Shown here: piece by piece, positions 10,895 through 21,010 of the stretch
How the letters are laid out: every line of letters begins with the position of its first letter
Position numbering within the stretch: position 1 is the stretch's first letter
Assembly (NCBI RefSeq): GCF_000283155.1
Contig: NW_004454195.1
Span: 5,356,782 to 5,420,781, forward strand
Length of the DNA stretch: 64,000 nt
Reading direction: 5' to 3'
Source of the DNA: Ceratotherium simum simum
Lineage: Eukaryota; Chordata; Mammalia; Perissodactyla; Rhinocerotidae
Translations under genes and position numbers: made by a program
Notes under the pieces: model-generated
Told to the model about the DNA's origin: nothing
Databases searched by the model: none
Seen by the model: the letters and a program-made list of their open reading frames with translations, nothing else

Positions 10895-11875
10895 TTTTTT
10901 TTTTTAAACGACTCAGCAAATTAAAATTCCAGTTTATTGTTGGACAACACTGTTTCATACATACATCAAAGAGGCCAAAAAAAAATACATAGCAACTTCA
11001 AAAAAGGAAAACTTTTTATCTTTGGCCTTTTTAACCATCTCATAAAACCAACAACTCACAGTACAGCTAAGTACAAACACAAAAAAAGTTACTGACATGC
11101 TGAGAATAAGATAGTTTTTTGTTGTCGTTTTTGTTTTTATAAGGGTTTTTTTCCTCCTTTGAGATTATAATGAACATGGTCACACGGCAAGTAAAGTCAG
11201 AAGTAGGAGAGAGAAGACTCCAAAGGCTGGTTTGGTCATCCAAAATCATTAAAAAATGGCTGACCCCTAACAATATGTTCAAAATATAAAATGTAAATTA
11301 AAAATACAAATTTTTCTTTTTAACATATTTTTAAGAAAAAAAAAAAGCAGAGCCTTGGAAGTTTTGTTTCTTTTTTCCTCTCCTGTTGCAAATTCACATT
11401 GTGGTTTCGGCTGGGTGGTGGAGAGCGCATCATACGCAGACGGCACTGCCCATGGTGGTCAGCTGGGCAGGCCTCTCTACTTAAAAGCGACCATGGCGGC
11501 GGGGGGGGGTGACTGGGTCATGGTGGCCTCTTTTTTTAAGTTTAACTTTTCCTTTTTTGCTGTCTAGTCACCATCATCAGTCTTCTGCTTCTTGGGTCAA
11601 CATCATCATCTTTAGCTGCCCATTTAACCGTAGCTGCCTCATTCTTCTCATCTTCATCCTCTTCCTCCCCATCTTCTTTCTCCTCCTCTACTTCCTCCCC
11701 ATCTTCTTTGTCTACCTCATTGGCAGCCTCCTGATCACCATTTTCCTCATTAGTGTTTCCATTAGCAGGTGCATCTCTTCCACTCTCCACCTCCTCCACA
11801 ACTTCTTTCTTCTCCTTTAAGTCCCTGGTGGCAATCTTGGAGCTGGTGTTCACGGCTGCCTCTGACATGGTGGGA
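10895..11875 (-). pseudogene. PTMA: Processed pseudogene of prothymosin alpha
   Basis: The minus strand carries an intronless copy of PTMA mRNA. The frame starts at Met (11868) with MSEAAVNTSSKIATRDLKEK, then EVVEE, GRDAPANGN and an acidic Glu/Asp tract, all diagnostic of prothymosin alpha, a small acidic nuclear chromatin-binding protein. A long match to the PTMA 3' UTR follows, including the segment that is GGCCACCATGACC-like at 11513-11525, AATAAA at 10938-10933, and a poly(A) tail seen as T12 at 10895-10906. One C is missing near 11594. The frame therefore shifts just before the C-terminal KKQK nuclear-localisation segment and runs past the normal stop. Several acidic residues are replaced, for example by Lys. 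It has no introns and no promoter is visible. The 5' limit is unresolved. The parent PTMA gene lies elsewhere. It sits sense to CDKAL1. Confidence 0.93.
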
Positions 11876-12178
11876 CATGCCAGTGATCAATGCAGCAGAT
11901 TAAAAAGAAAGCCAGAGTTTGGGGACTCTGGCAATAAAGCCGCCTGAGTCCACATCTGTAGAGGAGACACCCAGAGCAGGTGGCTACAGTGAACGGGAAG
12001 CCAGTCCCAGGGACAATGAAAATATGGCTTTTCAGAGCAGCCACTCTAAAATTATAGTCTTAAATTCATGTATTCCATGGCAAATTTTCTTTCTGATTCA
12101 AATATTTTAAAAATGATATAGTGAAAAGCGTTCTAGTTAGCTAAGGAGCAAATCTTAACAACCAAGAGAAACCACTCA

Positions 12179-12204
12179 AAACCAGGTGGCAAAACACCTG
12201 GTTT
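12179..12204. repeat. Perfect 10-bp hairpin with paired E-boxes
   Basis: AAACCAGGTG (12179-12188), six-base loop GCAAAA, then CACCTGGTTT (12195-12204). Each arm holds CAGGTG/CACCTG, the E-box preferred by ZEB and SNAIL proteins. Function is not shown. Confidence 0.85.
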
Positions 12205-12844
12205 CTACAGATTATATGCAACCCTCAATTAGTACAAATCAATAACTCGAGTCATCTGCTAGCAACAGTACACTTCCAGGACCAATTCTAGAGTACAGAA
12301 GTATCTCCTTGAAGAGAAGTTTAGATTATCTGCTTAATATTAACTCTAATACTAGAGCTACCTTTAGATTTTGACCCAGCAAACTTACGGGGTCAAAACA
12401 ATTACCAATTTGGTAATCAAAAGAAAAATACCCATAGGACACTGCCAAGAGAGGAAAGATCCAGATCAAAAATAAAGCTATGGACTAGGCACAGGTTCGC
12501 TAGACTTCAAAGTGCAAAGAAGAATAACATCAAAGATCTGTGAATGAAATAATGAAACTGAATGTGAGTGAAGTACTTTAGGCCAGTGTCCACTAGGATT
12601 TGTCAGTGACCATGCCATACCAATGTTAGATATTTTGAATATGACCCCTGGAGAGAAACAAAAGGAGCCAGCTGTATACCTAGTAGGCATCCAATAATTG
12701 TTGTTCAATTGATTGATAGATATTCACAAATAATATCCCCAAAATGACAGTATCAAGATTTCTAAAATTACAAATATGTTTTACCAATTTGAGACAAAGA
12801 ATAAGTAGCCACAAAGAGAAGGAATAATATTGCCTTAAAGGACT

Positions 12845-13040
12845 ACAGTCATGCGCCACATAATGACACTTCAGTCAACGACCGACTGCATGTATGACAG
12901 TGGTCCCATAAGATTAGTACCATATGGCCTAGGTGTGCAGTAGTCTATACCACTGAGGTTTGTGTAAGTACACCTGAAATGATGAAATAGCCTAACAACA
13001 CATTTCTCAGAACATATCTTCATCGTTAAGTGACCCATGA
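12845..13040 (-). mobile_element. Non-autonomous Tigger-type (TcMar) DNA transposon
   Basis: Begins CAGTCATGCGCCACATAATGAC and ends with CATCGTTAAGTGACCCATGA. It holds TCCCATAAGATTAGTACC and TTGTGTAAGTACACC phrases of a known eutherian Tigger-derived family (Tigger3-like; exact name uncertain). It is internally shortened, and both ends are related terminal inverted repeats. Confidence 0.75.
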
Positions 13041-13250
13041 CGGCATTTGGGAAGGAAGAACTACTAGAAAATCTTACTCATTTGTCACAGAAGCTGGGGA
13101 CTTCCTGAGGAGACAAGTGAGTATTTAATTATCTGACACCACAGCACACAGATGGTGAGAATTATCTTAATAAAATGACTAATATCATTTAACTAGAATT
13201 TGACCTGTGGAATGTATTAATGTTTCCACCTTTTAAAATTATTATCCCCT

Positions 13251-13467
13251 GGGCCGGCCCCATGGCTTAGCGGTTAAGTGCGCGCACTCCGCTGCTGGCG
13301 GCCCGGGTTCGGATCCCAGGCGCGCACCGACATGCCGCTTCTCCAGCCATGCTGAGGCTGCGTCCCACATACAGCAACTAGAAGGCTGTGCAGCTATGAC
13401 ATACAACTATCTACTGGGGCTTTGGGGGAAAAAAAATAATAATAAATAAATAAATAAATAAATAAAT
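13251..13467 (+). mobile_element. ERE SINE, young-looking, perfect target duplication
   Basis: Full-length ERE with a GGGCCGGCCCCATGGCTTAG head, CGGGTTCGGATCCCAGG box B, CAGCAACTAGAAGGC body and an (AATA)n tail. AAAATTATTATCCCCT is repeated exactly at 13235-13250 and 13468-13483. Confidence 0.97.
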
Positions 13468-13639
13468 AAAATTATTATCCCCTAACTCCAAATCTACTTT
13501 TCAGATTTAAATTTTATTTCTCTTAGGTGATTCAAAATTCATTTTGATTACTTGATTCATTTCTAGTTACAAAGTCAAAAATAATGTACTCTAGTCTTAA
13601 TTTTGCTTCAAAAAACTAGAGACAATATAAAGAAGTATT

Positions 13640-14515
13640 ATAATTCAGTGACAAAAAGACAAATAATCCAATTAAAAATGGGCAAGAGATCTGAATAGAC
13701 ATTTCTCCAAAGATATACAAATAACCCATAACCAAATGAAAAGATGCTCAACATCAATAGCCATCAAGGAAATGCAAATCAAAACTACGATGAGATACCA
13801 GTTCATATCTACTAGGATGGCTATAATAAAAAAAATTAAATGTTGGCAAGGAGGTGGAGAAATTGGAACTGTCATATATTGCTGATTGGAAAAACAGTCT
13901 GGCAATTCCTCCAATTGCTAAGCATAGAGTTAACATATGACTCAGCAATTCTTCTCCTGGGTATATACTCTAGAGAAACGAAAACGTTATGTTCACACAA
14001 AAACTTGTACATCGATGTTCATAGCAGCATTATTCCTAATAGCTAAAAAGTGTAAAAAATCCAAATGTCCATCAACTGATGAATGGATAAAATGCTGTAT
14101 ATCCATATTCCCTAATAATATTCCATACAATGGAATATTATTAGGCATACAGTGGAATATTATTAGGCAATAAAAAGAAATGAAGTACTGATACATGTTA
14201 CAACATGGATGGACCTTGTAAACATGCTAAGTGAAAACAAGTCAGTCACAAAGGAACACATGTATGATTCCACCTAAATGAAACATCCAAAGAGACAAAA
14301 AGGAGATTGGTGATTGCCTAGGGCTGGGAAGGCTAGGAGGACACTTAGGGGTGACAGCTAAAAAATGTGGAGTTTCTATTTGGGGTAATGAAATGTTTTA
14401 AATTGAGTGTGGATGGATGCACAACTCTGTGAATATACTAACAGTTACTGAATTGTACGCTTTAAATGATATATGGTATGGAAATTACTTCAATAAAGCC
14501 ATTTAAACAACAAAA
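13640..14515 (+). mobile_element. L1 3' end with polyadenylation signal
   Basis: Strong L1 3' match: AATCCAATTAAAAATGGGCA, GATGCTCAACATCAATAGCC, CCAAATGTCCATCAACTGATG, ACAACATGGATGGACCTTG, ending with AATAAAGCCATTTAAAC. Open frames here (13840-14173 and antisense) are L1 shadows. A local palindrome is listed separately. Confidence 0.92.
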
Positions 14516-14574
14516 CAACACAACAAAAAAAACTAGAGACAAGCTTGAGCCACACTGTCACCATTGTTTTCATT

Positions 14575-14720
14575 TCTGTATCCTCTGCCTAAATGTCTCT
14601 TCTACCCATCTGCCATAGCAAACTCATACTCACCTTTCAAGGCTCTATTACACGTCACCTCCCCTAGGAAGCCTTCTCTACCCTCTTCAGAAAGAGTAAG
14701 GCACTGCTTCAGTGTGTAAC
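14575..14720 (+). mobile_element. L2 3' UTR fragment
   Basis: CACCTTTCAAGGCTC, CGTCACCTCCCCTAGGAAGCC and TTCTCTACCCTCTTC follow the L2 3' UTR pattern on the plus strand. Confidence 0.7.
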
Positions 14721-14860
14721 CACAGATTAGCTTGGGGCACATCCTGGCAAAGATTCCTAAATACGTCTCCCTCTTAGTACGAGTCCCTCAATGGACCATT
14801 TATCTTTAAATACTCAGAGTTGAGCTCAGGACTTAGAAGAGAATATGCTCTTATTATGGA

Positions 14861-14884
14861 GGGAGGGAGGGTGGGAGGGTGGGG
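14861..14884 (+). other. G-quadruplex motif
   Basis: Six G tracts of three or four bases, each separated by a single base (A or T), lie in 24 bases at the start of a purine-rich tract that runs to about 14933. Single-base loops predict a very stable parallel quadruplex. Confidence 0.88.
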
Positions 14885-14999
14885 AGGAGAGAGGGAGAAA
14901 TGGAAGGGAGAAGCGGGGAGAGAGAGAGACAGACTAGTTCTTGTCAAACAATCAAAAGTTAACACTAGAGATATACTTTTAGCAGAAGCTGGGGTCAAG

Positions 15000-16220
15000 C
15001 TATGATAGAGAATCTGGTATTTCTTCCAGGGGATCTTCTTGTCTAACAGGAACAGAGACTACAGCAACCTTTTACTCTATGGAACACTGTGCACCAATAA
15101 AAAAAAAAATTGTACTTATAAAATTATCATGGGAAAATGCTTTTTTCATTTTACAGGCATTATACAGTTTATAAATATCGTTATAATTATAGAAAAAGTA
15201 TAAGAAAATAAAACCCTATGCATTAAAAATAGATTACAAGTACCAAAATGTTAACAACATCTATATTTAGATAACGGAACTCATGTTCTAGAGAAAGATC
15301 TTCCTAAGATTCTAGAGGCTTTCACACATGAGTCTGGGCCTGACAAGGCAGATCTTCTTCCCCGAGCCTGATCCCTACCATCTGGAAGTTCTTACAGGTC
15401 TCTGGAGACATGTTCTCTATCATCTACCTAGCTCATCTGGAAGGGCTGGCTCCTCAGAGCTGGCTTAGGCCCCAAGGGTTTTTTACATTCAATTATTCAA
15501 CAGAGGCCCAGGCTTGGACCTGGCAAGCTTAAGGTTCTAATGTTTGCCTTGACGAAGCCTATTTTAATAGTTCAGAGACTAGGTATTAAGGGCCAGAGGT
15601 AGGCAGTTAATTATGGGAAAACGAAAGCTCAACTGGGAAACAGACTTTTCTAAAAATAAAAGAACTTAGTAACTGACTAGATATGGGAAATGACAGAGGG
15701 AAAAATTAAAGGTTTCTAACCTAGAAGCTAATACAAAGAGTGACACCAGTAACATAAATGGAAGCTCTAGGGAGGAGCAGGTTGGAGGAGGAGTGTAACT
15801 TCAGCATTGGACATGTTCACTTCAAGATACTTATCCAGTGATATATGGAAGCAGAACTGTACCACAAGCAATTGCGAATGCATGAAAGAACTCATATAAA
15901 GTCAACGATGCTGACGTCACCAAAGATGACAGACAGCAGGCACTGGGGTGAGGAGGACTATTGAACACCAGGGGTAAAAATTATCAAGAAGGTGGAAATA
16001 TGTCACAGAGGCATAATGGGTGGGCAAGACTTCAAAAGAGGAGCGTTTGCCTGATTGAGTAATGGTGACAGAACAATGGACTTACAGTGCTTAAAACTAT
16101 GCTGACCTCGTCTCTGCCTTATGAATCAGAGGAAATTTGCCTAGAAGTTACAAGTGCAATTAAAATGCTTGACTTAATTTCCTATAGAGTCCAATTTGAC
16201 TATGCAATATTAAATTATAA
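15000..16220. other. Intron segment without a named gene or repeat
   Basis: No coding exon or clear repeat family was recognised. A full cAMP-response-element palindrome, TGACGTCA, lies at 15912-15919. It is a common chance motif, so no function is claimed. Confidence 0.45.
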
Positions 16221-16224
16221 CTAA

Positions 16225-16455
16225 ATAACCACATTTGCATAGCATTTTACCACTTGCAAAGTATTTTCAAATACATTATCTCATCTGACCTCCCCAAAAG
16301 CCCCATGAGGTAAATATTTATAATCCCCATCTTACGGATGAGAAAACAGGGATAGAAAGAGGTCGTAACTTGCAAGAGGCTTCATAAACTGGAAACCAGG
16401 AGGCAGGGCCAGGATTGATCTTTGGCTCTAAGAGCTGAACCGAAGCACTTTGAAT
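16225..16455 (-). mobile_element. MIR SINE
   Basis: Reverse-complement MIR: TTATCTCATCTGACCTCC, AGCCCCATGAGGTAAATATT, ATCTTACGGATGAGAAAACAG, GTAACTTGCAAGAGGC, AGGCAGGGCCAGGATT. Confidence 0.85.
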
Positions 16456-16859
16456 CAGCACTATCAATTTCCTGTCTGAGGTTTGGTACTGTGATACCAA
16501 ACCTGGGCTGTCCTTACTCTCAGGTACAGGGATTATTTCAGGATGTCCAAAACAACTAAGCTTTGCACACTTATTCACGGATTACAGTCACCTATTTTTC
16601 TCAAAGGAAAATAAATTTTACGTTTAAAATGTTATAAATTATCTCTAAGTACTTCTCATGAAAACAGCTCTGAAATAGAAAGAAGAGGTGAGAAAGCAAA
16701 CAATAGGGGGCTGATTAAGAATATAACCACTAAGAAGAGATTGTAGTTCCCCTTACCCTCCCTACCCTTCTTTATCAATTCAGTACAAAGCCATTAGGTG
16801 GGGCCGAACGAGGCAGGTAATTGTGCTGGAGCAAGGTGGGTGGCAGTCTAAGGAGGAGT

Positions 16860-17270
16860 ATCAGAGCCCATCCAAGGGCAAGAGGGTGTCAGAGCACAAG
16901 TAGAAGAGGAAGGCATCTGTAATGGAGGTGACTCAGCATGGGGTATCAGCGCCCAAGAAACAAAGAGGGTGGGGGTGGTCACCAAGAAGAGCGCTCTGAT
17001 ACAAGGCATCAGGGTCTGAGCAGAGTGAGGGTGTCCACCAAGGCAGGCAGTGCAGCCAGGGTCTCAGAGCCTGAGAAGAGCAAGAAGAGCATCTCTGGGG
17101 CAGGCAGCCTAGCATGGGGGGTCAGAGCTGGAGCACAATGAGACGGGCACGTGCATGAACGGGCAGCCCGGCCTGCAGAGTCCAAGCCTAAGAGAAGTGA
17201 AAAGGGTATCCACATGGGGCAGTTGGTGGCAGTTGCCCAGTGTCTGTTGTCACAGCATAAACAGGGTGAG
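16860..17270. repeat. Degenerate GC-richer minisatellite
   Basis: A phrase like GGTATCAGAGCCCAAGAAG recurs near 16864, 16941, 17006, 17059, 17117, 17176 and 17246, giving a worn unit of roughly 53-77 bp with interleaved GGGTGTCC and GGGGCAGGCAG phrases. The repeat is far GC-richer than its surroundings. Open frames here on both strands follow the repeat and show no known domain. Confidence 0.65.
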
Positions 17271-17399
17271 GGAGGTATGCATGCAGGACGATGGCCCTGT
17301 GAGGTTGAGAAAAGCACGCCCACAGGGTGCTGGAATCCAGGAGGGGTGAGGAGTGCATCCCTGCAGAGACGCACCAAGATATAAAGTATAGGAGTTTAA

Positions 17400-18115
17400 G
17401 AGAGGTGAAGTTTGATGAGAAACAGGAAATTTACACAGCTTCAAAGAACCTCCTCACAAAATACATATTAACGGGAAAAAATAACTTTACAGTGAAGAAA
17501 GGCAACAGACATCACCTTAATCAACTGATCAAAGTTAATATCACCAATAATGGGACAAATCAAAATCAGGTGCCACTTGATAGGATGCACTGAGAAGACG
17601 ACAGCACCACTTCTGAAGATATTGTTGCCAAAGGTGCATAACTTGAACCTACTCATAAGAAACATCAGACAAACACAAATCAAAGAATAATCATTCAAAT
17701 AACTAGCCTGTACTCCTCAAAAATGTCAAAGATAAAAAGGCAAGGAAAAAGACAAAAACTGGTCCAGATTAAAGGAGTCTTAAAGAGACATGACAACTCA
17801 ATGCAAAATGTGATCACCAAGTAGATCCTCTTGCTAGAAAGGACATTATGGGAATAACATGAACTAAGTCTGAGGATTAGGTGGTAGTGATGCCGAAGTG
17901 TTAATTCTCTAGTTTTGGTGGCTGTGTTGCGGTTGTGTTGTGGTTTTGTGAGAGAATAACTTTACAGGAAACAGACACTAAAGTATTTGGGGGTGATGAG
18001 GCATCAAGTGAACAGCTTACTATCAAACGGCTTAGAAAAAGAAAAAAATTTTCTGTACTGCTCTTGAAACTTTTTTGTAAACATCATTTTCTTCTCCTTT
18101 TTTTTTTAAGTTTTA
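17400..18115 (+). mobile_element. L1M 3' UTR
   Basis: Phrases CAACAGACATCACCTTAATC, CTTAAAGAGACATGACAACTC, AAAGGACATTATGGG, GGCTGTGTTGCGGTTG and GGAAACAGACACTAAAGTATTTG belong to an old L1 3' UTR. The same family recurs at 25605-26880. Confidence 0.72.
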
Positions 18116-18198
18116 TTTTTGAAACAAAAAGGGGATTGGAGAGGCAGGCTGTTTGGCAATATAAGAATATATAATTGCCACACACACAAAAAATTGCA

Positions 18199-18385
18199 GG
18201 TCTGGCCTGGCAGCGCAGCGGCTAAGTCGCACACTCTGCTTCGGCGGCCCAGGGTTTGCAGGTTTGGATCCCAGGTGCGGACCTATGCACCGTTCTTCAA
18301 GCCATGCTGTGGTGGCGTCCTACATGCAGAATAGAGAAAGATGGGCACAGATGTTAGCTCAGGGCCAATCTTCCTAACCAAAAAA
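18199..18385 (+). mobile_element. ERE SINE, single-module tail
   Basis: GGTCTGGCCTGGCAGCGCAG head, GGTTTGGATCCCAGG box B and one GTTAGCTCAGGGCC module. AAAAAATTGCA is repeated at 18188-18198 and 18386-18396. Confidence 0.94.
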
Positions 18386-18789
18386 AAAAAATTGCAAGAG
18401 AATGGAAGGCACTATAAAACATGGAACATGACTCTATGCACTTGGAGGTATTCTTTCCCTGATAGGAAAAATAAGGGTCAGTTTTATATGGGAACAATGT
18501 CAGTGGCAGGACCAATAAAGATATCGACAAAGTGTTGTGTTTTCTTTTTAATGTTTATATTAAAGGAACATTTATTTTAAAAGCCAAAGAGAAAAAACAT
18601 TCACATGTAATTATATTCATAAATCTTTCCCTATAAATGGAGAAATAAGTGAAGTTGATTCAGAGCCAGGTAATGTCTTTGATGCCTTAAGTACTGTATG
18701 TGTTAGATAACATTCAGACTCTGTAATTCTACTATTCCTGTACTACCCTATTTCCAACTAAAAAAGAATAATCCAGTTTCCCTCATAGT

Positions 18790-19640
18790 ATTTTTAAATA
18801 TCTATAATGCATCCAACACCCACTGATGATAAAAACACTCAGAAAACTGAGAATAGATAGTATTTTCCTCAAACACATACAGAGCATCTACCAAAAATCC
18901 TATAGCCAACATCATACTTAATGGGAAAGACTGAATTCTTTCCCCTTAAGATCAGGAACCAGCCAAGGACGTACCATCTCGCCTCTCATATTCAACATAG
19001 TACAGGAAGGTCTAGCAAGCACAATGAAGCAAGAAAAGGAAATAAAATGCATACAGGTCAGAAAGGAAGAATTAAAACTGTCTCTTTTTGCAGATAACAT
19101 GATTATCTATGTAGAAAATCTCAAGGAATTTACAAAAACTCCCAGAATTAATAAATAAGTTCTGCAAGGTTGCAGAATATAAGATCAACAAACAAAAGTC
19201 AACTGCATTTGTACATACTAACAACTAACAAGTGAAATTGAAATTTAAAAAGCAATACGACTTACAATTGCTCCAAAGAAAATGAAATAGGTATAAATCT
19301 GACAAAATATGTACTGAATCTGTATGCTGAAAATTATAAAATTTTGTTGAAATATATTAAAGACCAAAATCATTGGAGATACTTACCATGTTCATGGATT
19401 GGAAGATTCAACATAGTAAAGATGTCAATTCTCCTCAAACTGATTTATAAGTTTAATGCAATTCCTACCAAAACCCCAGCAAGGTTTTTGGTAGACATAG
19501 ACAAACTTATTCCAAAATTTATATGGAAAGGGAACGTTCCTATAAGACCCAAAATGATTTTGAAAAGGAAGAATAAAGTAGAAGGAATCAGTCTACCCGA
19601 TTTCAAGACTTCTTATATAGCTTCTTATATAGTAATCTAG
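18790..19640 (+). mobile_element. L1 ORF2 fragment (reverse transcriptase to C-terminal part)
   Basis: The decayed plus-strand frame keeps CATCATACTTAATGGG, then LFADNMI at 19082-19102. There the catalytic FADD box of the L1 reverse transcriptase has become FADN. Further on an open stretch at 19344-19640 reads PKFIWKGNVPIRPK and GISLPDFKTSY, typical of L1 ORF2. Stops elsewhere make it inactive. It has no 3' UTR or tail. Confidence 0.92.
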
Positions 19641-19644
19641 TTTG

Positions 19645-20095
19645 TGACTAAGAGAGATTCTCCCAGGGAACATAAACAAAGACAGTAAATTGGTTAACTA
19701 ACGAATTTAATGCACTGCCATAACAGGAAGTCTTCGATATTCAGATCCTCCAAAGTATGGTATGTTTGTGGACCAGTGACTATTTTGAGTTTCTAATTCT
19801 TTCCATTTCTAAGTGAAAGGATTTATTATGGTTAGCTTGTTCCTTTGCGTAGTTTGCTGGGTGTACTGGGAGCACAGTTTTTCTCTTTTAGCTTTAGGTC
19901 AACAGAGGACAGCAAGCTACAGCCACACTTACTGGAGAAAAACCATACATAAAGCAGACATCTTGGACTCTGAGGTAGATGCAGTCATGGATGAGAACAG
20001 GTATCATCTCCCTTGGGGAGGTGGTGACTGTATTCCCTGTAAAACGTATTCATAGGAATAAAGATATATTTAGATTTTAGCTAACCAAAGTGGTA
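19645..20095. other. Intron segment, unrecognised
   Basis: No repeat family or gene was recognised. An 80-codon frame at 19813-20055 has a hydrophobic start but no splice context or family match I know, so it is not called. Confidence 0.4.
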
Positions 20096-20099
20096 GATT

Positions 20100-20575
20100 T
20101 TGCAGATAATGTTGGTTAGCAAACCCAATACCTATTTCCAAACTCCTTCTCACTTCCGCCATCTCTACCAGAGGCTGAAAAAGCTAAATCACACTTGCAC
20201 AGCCTTCCTTCCAATTAGGGGTGGCCATGTGAAACAGCTGGGCCATAACACTTAAGGGGAAGTCTGCTGTGCTGCAAAGCTTCCAGAAAGGCTTTCGGTT
20301 TACTAGTAAAATGAAGAGAGATGTTCCAGGAAGGCTTTTGGTTTCCTGGTAAAATGAAGAGAGATGCTGCTGTCAATCCGGGCCCCTTTGTGGTGCCTCA
20401 AATAAGAAAGGTGATGCCCAGAGCAAGAGCAACCATCTTGCAAACCATGAAGGAAAGGCCAAGAAAATCACAGAGCAATAGCCCTGACACTGTTGAACAG
20501 CTAAGCCAATGTCAGCAGATACCTACCTCCAAACGTCTTACATAAGAAAAATAAATCCTCTTAGTTTAAGCCATC
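20100..20575 (+). repeat. Possible old interspersed repeat with 43-bp tandem copy
   Basis: The end TAAGAAAAATAAATCCTCTTAGTTTAAGCCA resembles the terminus of a dispersed mammalian repeat that I cannot name. Inside it, 20282-20322 and 20325-20365 are two diverged copies of one 41-base phrase ending GTAAAATGAAGAGAGATG. Confidence 0.5.
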
Positions 20576-20834
20576 TAGAATATCAAGAACATCTAGTTGA
20601 TTAGATGTCCTGTTATATACAAGAAAAGCATCCCTAACTAAATACAGGATATATTACCTAATAAACATTTTAAAATATGAATAATGATTTACTAGTGCAT
20701 GAATACTACTAATTACATATACCTAATCTTTCCAAAGCCTTTAGAGTACTTTCATAACGAATATTAATTTGATAGTATATGTTATAACATACATTCCCAC
20801 ATATTACTTCACTTAGCCTCTCTGGACCTCATTT

Positions 20835-21010
20835 TCTTTCTTTCATTCAACATGTATTTTTAAGTGCCTAATATGTGTTAGGCACTCTTCTACTAGCCGG
20901 GAAAACAGAAAGTGATCCAGATTTAGTCAAGGCCTCTACTTCCATCCAACTGACTTTCTAGCAGGACACTTACTTGCAAAATGAGACAGATGAGAAATGA
21001 TCTCTCCTAA
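20835..21010 (-). mobile_element. L2-like LINE 3' fragment
   Basis: TTCATTCAACATGTATTTTT, AAGTGCCTAATATGTGTTAG and GCACTCTTCTACTAGCC follow the reverse-complement end of L2-type elements. Confidence 0.6.

Noticed and set aside
11542..11868. PTMA-like frame as a functional gene
   Set aside because: Intronless with a poly(A) tail, a frameshift before the C-terminus and substitutions in the acidic tract. It is a retrocopy.
15912..15919. TGACGTCA as a functional cAMP response element
   Set aside because: A single eight-base palindrome in intron DNA is compatible with chance and has no promoter context here.
18790..19640. Possible working reverse transcriptase
   Set aside because: The catalytic FADD box reads FADN and stops interrupt the frame; it is a dead L1 piece.
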